Assembly (NCBI GenBank): GCA_963827135.1
Contig: CAWGZX010000005.1
Location: forward strand, 657,632 to 721,631
Source: JAJRAN01 sp963827135
Lineage (GTDB): Archaea > Thermoplasmatota > Thermoplasmata > Methanomassiliicoccales > UBA472
Length of the DNA: 64,000 nt
Direction of reading: 5' to 3'
A model generated the notes under the pieces. That model saw nothing but the letters and a program-made list of their open reading frames with translations, made no database searches and was not told where the DNA came from. Shown here piece by piece: positions 55,027-61,905 of the stretch. Made by a program: the position numbers and the translations under genes. Numbering within the stretch: the stretch's first letter is position 1; each line of letters starts with the position of its first letter.

Positions 55027-55560
55027 TCACTTCCGGGCCATCCAGGCGCAGACCTTTCCTGAGGACCAGATTCTCTCTACCAGGCTGAAACCCGCATCCA
55101 TGAGGGACCCGAGCCAGGTGGCGCAGTCATCCTCGTTCACCAGCTCCTCCACCAAGATGAAGGCACCTCCTTTCTCAAGGTGCTTGCGCACATCGCCTAG
55201 GACCTCCGCCCTCCTTTCCAAAGGCAGAGGGCCAAGACCTCCTACGCAAAGGGTCAGCCGGGAAGAGACATCAGGGAAGTCCTTGCTCAGGTCTAGCACC
55301 CCTGGCCTAACGAAACCTAGGTGCATGCGCATGTGGAAGCGCTCTCCGCACGCCTGGACGTTATCGGCCGACGAATCCAGCATGATGAAACGGCACAGAT
55401 CCTCATTCCTCTCGATGAACGGTTGCAGGAATTCTCCCCTCCCACAATGCAGGTCAACGATGCGGCAGCGAGGGGTTACCAACGGTTGCCCTGCTTCGAA
55501 CATCGCCCGGCGAAGGGCATGATATTGAGGCGAGCCCGTCTCTAATGCGGCGCCTTGCAA
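55027..55560 (-). CDS. SAM-dependent methyltransferase (CmoA-like), N-terminus uncertain
   Basis: A Rossmann methyltransferase. SAM motif I is IVDLHCGRGEFLQPF, with later motifs MLDSSADNVQAC and LRKHLEKGGAFILVEELV. The start is unclear: TTG at 55560 has no ribosome-binding site, whereas GGAGGT near 55,627 precedes TTG GCT GGA and a stretch (MAGAKSENPTMHQHE) in another frame. A one-base error near 55,570 could join them. A TATA box and a palindrome lie upstream, so the gene is probably regulated. Confidence 0.7.
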   Translation of the reverse strand: MQGAALETGSPQYHALRRAMFEAGQPLVTPRCRIVDLHCGRGEFLQPFIERNEDLCRFIMLDSSADNVQACGERFHMRMHLGFVRPGVLDLSKDFPDVSSRLTLCVGGLGPLPLERRAEVLGDVRKHLEKGGAFILVEELVNEDDCATWLGSLMDAGFSLVERIWSSGKVCAWMARK

Positions 55561-55653
55561 CGGCGCCAGCGCGTTTCATGTTGATGCATGGTCGGGTTCT
55601 CGCTCTTCGCTCCAGCCAATCTAGCAACCTCCTTTTCTTTTCGCACCTTATCC

Positions 55654-55675
55654 GTGCTATGTCAAGACATAGCAC
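55654..55675. promoter_or_regulatory. Perfect palindrome next to TATA box (operator candidate)
   Basis: Arms GTGCTATGTC and GACATAGCAC separated by 2 bases. On the minus strand an AGTATATATT-type TATA lies just upstream (about 55,676-55,690), so the palindrome falls near the predicted transcription start of the methyltransferase gene. This is a typical place for a repressor site. Confidence 0.55.
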
Positions 55676-55903
55676 GTTAGTATATATTCCTTTGTAGTTG
55701 GGTCTCATCAAGAATCGGATCGATGATATGTCGAACAACAATCACTTGACCAGGCAACTTGCGTTAATCCACGGGCTCGAATTGAATGGTCGCAGAAGAT
55801 CTCCTCCTTCGTAAGGCTCCCTTGAAAGAGAGTGGGAATAAGGCCTCGGAAGAAATAAGCAATGGCGAGCGCAATAACCGATGGGGGACAAGCATGAGTC
55901 AAG

Positions 55904-56332
55904 ATGCCTACCGAGGTCAGAGAGGTGCTGCAGAAGCAGAAACCGACGCCCATCGCCACTGCCAGCAAGGATGGTAAGCCGAACGTCGTCTACATCGGTT
56001 ACCTGAAGATACTGGACGAGAGCACATAATGATCGGGGATAACTTCTTCAACAAGACCCTGAAGAACCTTGAGGAGAACCCTCGCATCTGCATCCTTTGC
56101 TACGATTCGGAGACGAAGAGGTCCTATCAGATCAAAGGGTCGGTCAAGGTGCACAAATCTGGGCCGGAGTTCGATCAGATGAAGAGCCTGGGTGCATGGG
56201 GCGAACCCCAAGATGCCCGCAAAATCCTGTGTCATGGTCAAGGTCGAGGAAGTCTTCGACTCCATTTGGGGCCCTGGTGCCGGCAAGAAAATCTCCAATA
56301 AAAGTATTAGTACCAGAGGGGAGAGCCTCTGA
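55904..56332 (+). pseudogene. PPOX-type flavin/F420-binding protein (broken by two frame changes)
   Basis: The protein reads MPTEVREVLQKQKPTPIATA...DEST, then continues one base back as MIGDNFFNKTLKNLEENPR..., and after FDQMK continues in a third frame as WVHGANPKMPAKSCVMVKVEEVFDSIWGPGAGKK... to the TGA at 56330. Together this is a full PPOX split-barrel protein (about 140 residues). The breaks are at about 56,025 (one base lost) and 56,185 (one base gained). It is either a decayed gene or two sequencing errors. Confidence 0.75.
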
Positions 56333-56333
56333 C

Positions 56334-56458
56334 TCATTCATCGTCCATTGCCAGCTTTAGGAAGAAACGGTCGACCAGCAACACCATCAAGATCAACCCC
56401 ACGAAGGCTATGAACGACACAAATCCCCCTAGTCAGCAGCCATCTCGATCGGGCTCAT
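56334..56458 (-). CDS. Small single-pass membrane protein (frameshifted)
   Basis: An ATG at 56458 with AAAGGAGGTC just before it starts MSPIEMAAD; then, with one base restored at about 56,430 (GACTA-GGGGGA), the frame gives GGFVSFIAFVGLILMVLLVD and RFFLKLAMDDE before a stop at 56334. One hydrophobic helix with a charged tail, about 41 residues. The strong ribosome-binding site and helix argue that it is real; its role is unknown. Confidence 0.5.
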
Positions 56459-56539
56459 GACTTGACCTCCTTTCGCCTTGAAAGACGGAATAACCTTCTC
56501 TTCGATCCGGGCCCTTTTCATCTACGCCTTCGATCGCTC

Positions 56540-56656
56540 TCAAAGCGCATCCCCTCCGCTAATGCGGAATTCACCTTTGAGCAGCCAAGCCGGTAGATCC
56601 GCGGTCCTCTCGTTCCTCATCCTGGATTCGATATGAGCTTCCGATATCATTTTCAT
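56540..56656 (-). CDS. Putative 38-aa protein
   Basis: ATG 56656 with GGAGGG upstream encodes MKMISEAHIESRMRNERTADLPAWLLKG... and stops at 56540. The ribosome-binding site and codon use look genuine but the size is small and no family is known. It lies upstream of, and in the same direction as, the small membrane protein. Confidence 0.4.
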   Translation of the reverse strand: MKMISEAHIESRMRNERTADLPAWLLKGEFRISGGDAL

Positions 56657-56963
56657 CATCCCTCCAAATCCTTGGTCACGGTATATCGATAGGTCGGGCA
56701 CAGGTGGCCGGATGTGGCCGCGCCCGCCCCTATCTAGATCACCAAGGCCGCGGTGGATATTGGGGTTTGTACCGTCCTACGCCGGGAGTGACTCGGTCAA
56801 CGACCGGGCTTATCGAAAATATCTGGCTCGCTTGATACCGTCGTCTAACGGCATGACCTTTTAATATCAGAATCCAAGGCGGGCAACGGATGTCGATCAG
56901 CGGTCTTCTAGGTGGCAGACCACCTGCGCGTAAAGTCCTGCGGTCCTTCGCCATTTTTCCACA
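56657..56963. other. Gap without recognisable gene
   Basis: About 300 bases between the 38-aa ORF and the 110-aa gene. I see only short ORFs with atypical composition and a few A/T-rich stretches (TTTTAATATC near 56,860). No RNA gene, repeat or conserved coding signal is visible. Confidence 0.4.
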
Positions 56964-57296
56964 CTAATCAGGTCGAGGTCTTCGCCCTACTTTTCCATAC
57001 TGGGCTTTCCGCGATAGGTCAATCAGCCTATCATAATAGTTGACGAGGTCATATATGGGCCAATTCTCTCCAGCAATGGTTTTGAGATCCTCCCTTCGGA
57101 TTGAACGCTCCAGGAGCTCCAACCTCTTCATCACCTCATCCATGCTTGCGCCAAGGAGGTCATAGAATAAACTGGCCGCATGCATCTCCTCGAAGGACCA
57201 GAAGGTCCAGAAGCGCGAGAGCTCCTTTAGGTCCATGCGCACCTGGTGCGACAGCTCAAGAGCATCCGTGGTTTCATCAATCATGCTCTCGAACAA
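56964..57296 (-). CDS. Hypothetical helical protein (110 aa)
   Basis: A 110-residue, all-helical acidic protein (MFESMIDETTDALELSHQVRMDLKEL, WSFEEMHAASLFYDLLGAS). It may form a helical bundle. No recognised family, no metal motif. The ATG is at 57296; the stop lies at the edge of the gap to its left. Confidence 0.6.
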   Translation of the reverse strand: MFESMIDETTDALELSHQVRMDLKELSRFWTFWSFEEMHAASLFYDLLGASMDEVMKRLELLERSIRREDLKTIAGENWPIYDLVNYYDRLIDLSRKAQYGKVGRRPRPD

Positions 57297-57372
57297 ACTA
57301 GAGCGAGGACGGATTTCTGCTTTTCGACTATTGCATCTGTTTTCTAGGCAATCGCATGGACGAGGGGCCTCA

Positions 57373-58164
57373 TCACTGGATGAACTTGCCCGACCGCAGC
57401 TCTGCGAAGCTTCGTTCCAGCTCCTCCTCAGTGTTCATGACGATGGGTCCTCCCCAGGCGATTGCCTCCCGCAATGGCTCACCGTGCGCGAAGAGGAAGC
57501 CGCACCCCCTCCTGCCAGCCTTTGCCCAGACCTCTTCCCCGTCATCGAAGATGGCAAGATGCCTATCCTCTAAAGCATGCCTGCTGCCCTCCTGGAAATG
57601 CCCAGAGCCCTCGTAGACATAGACGAAGGCATGGTCCCCGGCCTTGACGGGCAAGGAGACGTCCACGTCCTGCGCCAGGCCAACATCGAATAGCTCGACC
57701 TTAACCACTAGGTCCCTCACCGGTCCCGTCACCCCAGCCAATGAGCCGGCTATCACCTTGACCTCCGCGCCGTCCTCCAGCCTTGCCTGAGGGATCTCAC
57801 TGCTCTTAACTTCCCGATACCGTGGCGTCATCATCTTGTGCGCCTTGGGGAGATTAACCCAAAGCTGGAAACCATGCAATGGGTCATCGGTCCTTTGCGG
57901 CATCTCCTGGTGAAGAATGCCGCCCCCAGCCGTCATCCATTGAACATCGCCCTCAGAGATCAAGCCCTTGTTGCCGATGCTGTCCTGATGCTCGATACGG
58001 CCCGATAGAACATAGGTGACGGTCTCGATGCCTCGGTGAGGATGCATGGGGAACCCTGCCATGTATTCTCTCGGGTCAGAGGAGCGGAAACGGTCCAGCA
58101 TCAGGAACGGGTCCAGCAGCATCGTGTCCTGATGCCCGAAAGCTCGGAAGAGATGGACCCGCAC
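57373..58164 (-). CDS. Pirin-family protein (N-terminus frameshifted)
   Basis: A bicupin with the pirin motifs FPMHPHRGIETVTYVL (His metal ligands), DVQWMTAGGGILHQEMP (Gln/His/Glu) and a C-terminal cupin. The GTG at 58164 starts within the expected sequence. Upstream the expected VPKTSEPTTEGAG occurs in a different frame (about 58,165-58,203), so at least one base change disrupts the 5' end. Real length would be about 280 residues. Pirins act as quercetinases or cofactors; role here unknown. Confidence 0.85.
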   Translation of the reverse strand: MRVHLFRAFGHQDTMLLDPFLMLDRFRSSDPREYMAGFPMHPHRGIETVTYVLSGRIEHQDSIGNKGLISEGDVQWMTAGGGILHQEMPQRTDDPLHGFQLWVNLPKAHKMMTPRYREVKSSEIPQARLEDGAEVKVIAGSLAGVTGPVRDLVVKVELFDVGLAQDVDVSLPVKAGDHAFVYVYEGSGHFQEGSRHALEDRHLAIFDDGEEVWAKAGRRGCGFLFAHGEPLREAIAWGGPIVMNTEEELERSFAELRSGKFIQ

Positions 58165-58259
58165 CCTCGGTGGTCGGCTCGCTGGTCTTGGGAACGGAGG
58201 ACAGGACGGCTGCGTCTCATGAAATAAATCACCTATAAGCTGCTATTTACCGCTATGGT

Positions 58260-58370
58260 CAATACTCTGATCGTGCCATTTACCGGTCCAGGCTCTCAGC
58301 TAGATGTTGAATTGAAATGATAAAAGCGATGAAGAAATAAAGAAATGGACGCGCGCTGGTCGCGCGACGC
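58260..58370. other. Probable boundary between archaeal and bacterial DNA
   Basis: No gene is seen in these bases. To the left the sequence reads as archaeal (pirin, TATA-like CTTATAGG near 58,240 on the minus strand). To the right it reads as bacterial (pyrH, frr, hairpin terminators). The exact joint could also lie at up to about 58,480. Confidence 0.5.
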
Positions 58371-58499
58371 TTAGTAGCGCTTGGGCGGCTTGTGCTTGCT
58401 GAAGCAATCGCGGCAATAAACATCAGTGTGGGCCGCTTTGCCCGTTTTAAGCTGGGTGAAAGCGCCTGAGACTCTAACATCGGAGGGGTTGACTGGCAT
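58371..58499 (-). CDS. C-terminal fragment of a zinc-ribbon-type protein
   Basis: The minus-strand frame ends ...KTGKAAHTDVYCRDCF then SKHKPPKRY and stop at 58371. The YCRDCF...PPKR ending is the second half of a small bacterial zinc-ribbon protein class in which another CxxC comes about 20 residues before. That CxxC is missing, so only a fragment remains and its start would overlap pyrH. Downstream on the minus strand GCGCGC arms and a T-rich stretch may form a terminator. Confidence 0.4.
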   Translation of the reverse strand: MPVNPSDVRVSGAFTQLKTGKAAHTDVYCRDCFSKHKPPKRY

Positions 58500-59225
58500 G
58501 GCAGTAAAAAAAAGTTGCGGGTACAAACGCGTGCTTTTGAAGCTGAGCGGTGAAGTGCTCAAGGGCGGCAAGTCCTATGGCATCGACCTTGCAGCGCTTC
58601 AGAAGATCTCCGACGACATCAGGCATGTACATCTCCCCTCGGTACGGAAATCGCAATCGTCATAGGCGGCGGCAACATCTTCAGGGGCATTTCCGAAAGC
58701 TCAAAAGGGATGGACCGGGCCAATGCCGACTATATGGGCATGCTCGCAACAATCATCAACAGCCTTGCGCTGCAGGAGTATCTTGAAAAAGACGGCGTGC
58801 CCACGCGGGTCATGTCAGCCATTCAGATGCGCCAGATAGCCGAGCCCTATATCCGCCGACGTGCAATACATCATCTTGAGAAGAAGCGGGTGGTGATATT
58901 CGCCGCAGGCACGGGCAATCCTTTTTTCACGACTGATACGGCCGCAGCCCTGCGCGCGCAGGAAATGAACGCCGAGGTGATTCTCAAGGCAACCAAGGTC
59001 GACGGCGTGTACGATAAAGACCCGGTCAAGCACGCCGATGCCAAGCGGTTTGTCGAGCTGACCTATCAGGATGTGCTCAGCCGCAAGCTTCGCATAATGG
59101 ACCTTACGGCAATTACGCTGTGCATGGAGCACAAGATGCCCATTATTGTTTTTGACCTCAATGTCACGGGCAATATATACAAGGCGGTACAGGGAAAAAA
59201 AATAGGGACTTTCATACGGGGGTAA
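58498..59225 (+). CDS. pyrH: Uridylate kinase (bacterial type, one frame change)
   Basis: UMP kinase of the amino-acid-kinase fold, converting UMP to UDP. The N-terminus reads GYKRVLLKLSGEVLKGG; after DIRHVH the protein continues one base back as LGTEIAIVIGGGNIFRG..., DGVYDKDPVKHADA and a normal C-terminus. One C lost in the CCCC at about 58,635-58,638 restores about 242 residues. A GGAGGGG ribosome-binding site precedes the ATG. The gene is followed 5 bases on by frr, a common bacterial arrangement. Confidence 0.93.
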
Positions 59226-59230
59226 TACAT

Positions 59231-59788
59231 ATGGATAAGGAAGCTATCAGCAAAGCCAGGCAGCAGATGGAAAAGAGCATCGAGGCGCTGCAGAAGGATT
59301 TCAGCAAGGTGCGCACGGGCCGCGCATCCGTAACGCTGCTCGACGGCGTGCGGGTCGACTATTACGGCACGCCGACGCCGCTCAATCAGCTGGCAACGCT
59401 TGCCATTCCCGAGGCGCGGCAGATAACGATTCAGCCCTGGGATCAATCGATTCTCAAGGAGCTCGAAAAGGCGATTCAGAAGGCGGATCTGGGTTTCACG
59501 CCCAACAATGACGGCAAGATCCTTCGTGTTAATATTCCGCCACTGACCGAAGACCGGCGCAAGGAGCTGGCCAAGCAGGTGAAAAAGATGGCTGAAGCTG
59601 CAAAGGTCGCCATCCGCAATCAGCGCCGCGATATTAATGATGAGCTTAAAGTTCTCAAGAATGATAAAAAGATTACGGAAGACGCTTTTTTTAAAGCCCA
59701 GGATGAAGTGCAGAAGGTTACCGACGAATATATAAAAAAGTGCGATGACCTGTCTGCGCAGAAAGAAAAAGAGATACTCGAAATTTAA
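59231..59788 (+). CDS. frr: Ribosome recycling factor
   Basis: A 185-residue RRF that splits the post-termination ribosome with EF-G. Diagnostic stretches: FSKVRTGRASVTLLDGVRVDYYGTPTPLNQLA, IQPWDQSILKELEKAI and RVNIPPLTEDRRKEL. Archaea do not carry this gene, so it marks the DNA here as bacterial (or organellar). Intact. Confidence 0.97.
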   Translation: MDKEAISKARQQMEKSIEALQKDFSKVRTGRASVTLLDGVRVDYYGTPTPLNQLATLAIPEARQITIQPWDQSILKELEKAIQKADLGFTPNNDGKILRVNIPPLTEDRRKELAKQVKKMAEAAKVAIRNQRRDINDELKVLKNDKKITEDAFFKAQDEVQKVTDEYIKKCDDLSAQKEKEILEI

Positions 59789-59802
59789 CAAGGAGAGATG
59801 CC

Positions 59803-59970
59803 ATGGCGTACAAGATTACCGATGACTGTGTTTCCTGCGGCACCTGCGCCGAGGAATGCCCCGTCGAGGCCATCAAGGAAGGCGACGGCAAGTTCGAGAT
59901 TGATGACAACACCTGCACGGGCTGCGGCACCTGCGCATCCGTCTGTCCCACCGAAGCAATAGTTGAGTAA
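59803..59970 (+). CDS. 2[4Fe-4S] ferredoxin
   Basis: A 55-residue small ferredoxin of the clostridial type with two CxxCxxCxxxCP motifs (CVSCGTCAEECP and CTGCGTCASVCP). AAGGAGAG precedes the ATG. It follows frr by 14 bases and probably shares its transcript. Electron carrier for anaerobic metabolism. Confidence 0.93.
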   Translation: MAYKITDDCVSCGTCAEECPVEAIKEGDGKFEIDDNTCTGCGTCASVCPTEAIVE

Positions 59971-59983
59971 ACACCGGCCATCA

Positions 59984-60023
59984 GGCCTGCGCCGCTAGAC
60001 TTGCGGCGCAGGCCCTTTTTTTT
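59984..60023 (+). terminator. Intrinsic terminator of the pyrH-frr-ferredoxin unit
   Basis: Perfect 12-base arms GGCCTGCGCCGC / GCGGCGCAGGCC with a 7-base loop, then eight T. This rho-independent form is bacterial. Confidence 0.93.
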
Positions 60024-60179
60024 ATCTGTAAAGTATCTCTTCCATAGTTCGAAATAACCAATACTGTTAAGCTGATGCATTCTGGGCTGCAAAACCGTGC
60101 ACGAACTGTTTTTTATTACAATGCATGAGCCCAACTTTCTTGACCGATTAACCGTTTATTTCAAATGGTTTTGCACTGT

Positions 60180-60210
60180 TTGACGTGTATGGTATTCTCA
60201 TACGTATAAT
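60180..60210 (+). promoter_or_regulatory. Sigma-70-like promoter with inverted repeat
   Basis: TTGACG (-35, 60180-60185) and TATAAT (-10, 60205-60210) are 19 bases apart, a little long. Between them GTATG-N7-CATAC forms an inverted repeat that could bind a regulator. The gene at 60,259 follows, with AGGAGAGAG before its ATG. Confidence 0.55.
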
Positions 60211-60258
60211 TTAATTTTTGACTATTATTATAATAAACCAAACAGGAGAGAGCTTATA

Positions 60259-61517
60259 ATGAGAAAAAAAACAAAATTGCGGCATCTGATATCTATGCTG
60301 GTCATGGTTCTTACGCTGGCGGTACTCATATCATGGGGAACGGGAGCCCGGGCGGCAGTTCTGCATGACAACGGCCCCATGGTCAACAGCCCTGGAACAC
60401 ATCCCGGCGGAGGGGATGAAAGCATTTGGCGGCAGACTTTGCTGGGGTTCGATACGGCTGGGTTTAATGCCAGTCATAACTATCTATTCGTATTTGGCAA
60501 CGCAGTTGCAGATAACTTTGCCGTTGCCGATGGCGCAACCTGGATGATTTCATCTTTTGATCTCTATGCTTTTCAAAATGGCGCGGTCACGCCGACGATT
60601 GCTGCTGCATATCTTCGGATCTGGGATGGCAACCCCGCCACGGGCGAAGGGTCTGTTGTCTGGGGCGACAATACGACCAATGTTTTAACCTCTGATAATT
60701 TTACCGATATTTATATTGTTTTGGATACCCCGGGTCTGGCAGATGACAGCCGCCGCGTACAAAGGGTTACGGATCAACACCGATAACCTGACTCTCGGGC
60801 CCGGTATGTACTGGGCGGAGTGGAGCTATGACAACAACGGTACTTTCATGGACATACAGTACCAGCCGCCCATACGAATTGATAATGAAACGACTACGGG
60901 CGATGCGCTTCAATGGCAAACCACAGCATGGAATCAAGCTTTGGATTCAGGAACCGGCACACAGCAGGGGCTTCCGTTTACCGTGAACGGGGAGTCGTGC
61001 ACTGATAAAGATGGTGATGGCTATGGCGCAGGAAGCCTCTGTGCTGGGCCAGACTGCAATGACAATGATGCCGCAATCCATGCCACGGTTACATATTACC
61101 GCGATGCCGACGGCGATGGTTACGGAAATGAAGACAATACATCGGAGTTTTGCTCGCTGACGCCGCCTGAAGGCTATGTGGATAACAGCAGCGGCTTTGA
61201 CGTTGACGATACTGATCCTTTTTATACTGACTTTCTTGCCGACCTGCGAGGTAAAAATTATTCCCAAAACTCTTGGCTGGCTGATTGGCGATAAAGAGAA
61301 AACCAGATTCCTGCTCGTCATTGGCAAGAGGGGAACGGAATTTGGCGAGAACCCGGTAATAAAATGGGAGTCTGATGCAATAGACGTTGTAAGCACGCGT
61401 GTGTTTTTCAAGCGGTTCATGTTTATGCGAGTGAAGTTCAACGGCGAGCCTCTTGAGAAGCAAGAGTACCGAGTGCTTGTCGGCGACTGCGAAGGCAGAA
61501 TCAGATGGGCGAGATGA
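60259..61517 (+). CDS. Secreted protein with MopE-like Ca-binding motifs (two frame changes)
   Basis: Signal peptide (basic MRKKTKLRH then a hydrophobic run ending at GARA), a beta-rich domain of about 180 residues, then the repeats DKDGDGYGAGSLC...GPDCNDND and DADGDGYGNED...FDVDDTDPFYTD, and a C-terminal module CEVKIIPKTLG...KEKTRFLLVIGKRG. The frame changes at about 60,745 (near PGLADD) and at about 61,240-61,250 (near YTDFL). The MopE motif holds metal or calcium. The C-terminal module is also found to begin at the end of the next gene. Function unknown. Confidence 0.7.
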
Positions 61518-61585
61518 TCGCAGGCAGGGCCGTTGCGTGCTTTAAAGAGAGCAGCGGCCTCAATCATGTAACTGATAGCAGATTG

Positions 61586-61624
61586 CCCCGCTGTCCTGTT
61601 AGAAACAGGGCAGCGGGGTTTTTG
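61586..61624 (+). terminator. Intrinsic terminator
   Basis: Arms CCCCGCTGtCCTGTT / AACAGGGCAGCGGGG around a 3-base loop with one G-T pair, followed by a T-run. It ends the first secreted-protein gene. Confidence 0.88.
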
Positions 61625-61905
61625 TATGCATGGAGAATATGGCCCGCAGCAGCAGCTTTTCGGACGCATGCCCCTTTTTTAAGCATATTTCTCATGGTTA
61701 AATCAACCAGTACCGCTCAGGTACGCAAGCTGTTATATAAAAAGCTTGTACGCATCATTTTTGTATGCTACCAGAATTTTATATACCCATACATGCTTAA
61801 GATTGTTTTTATAAGGTTTTTAATGCTTGCATTTTTTTGATTGACGCAGAAAGGCTTTTTAAAAGCTTCGGTGCATAGTTAAAACCTACAAAAAGGAGGG
61901 AACCA
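61625..61905. other. Intergenic region, A/T-rich
   Basis: No gene seen. The sequence is A/T-rich with a TTGACG-like -35 near 61,841 and a possible -10 in the TTTAAAAG/CATAGT region, then AAAGGAGGGAACC before the next ATG. Likely promoter of the following secreted protein. Confidence 0.4.

Noticed and set aside
58260..58500. Horizontal transfer of a bacterial pyrH-frr block into the archaeon
   Set aside because: No mobile-element features at the border, housekeeping translation genes unlikely to be transferred, and frame-error density rising at the same place; a chimeric contig explains all three better.
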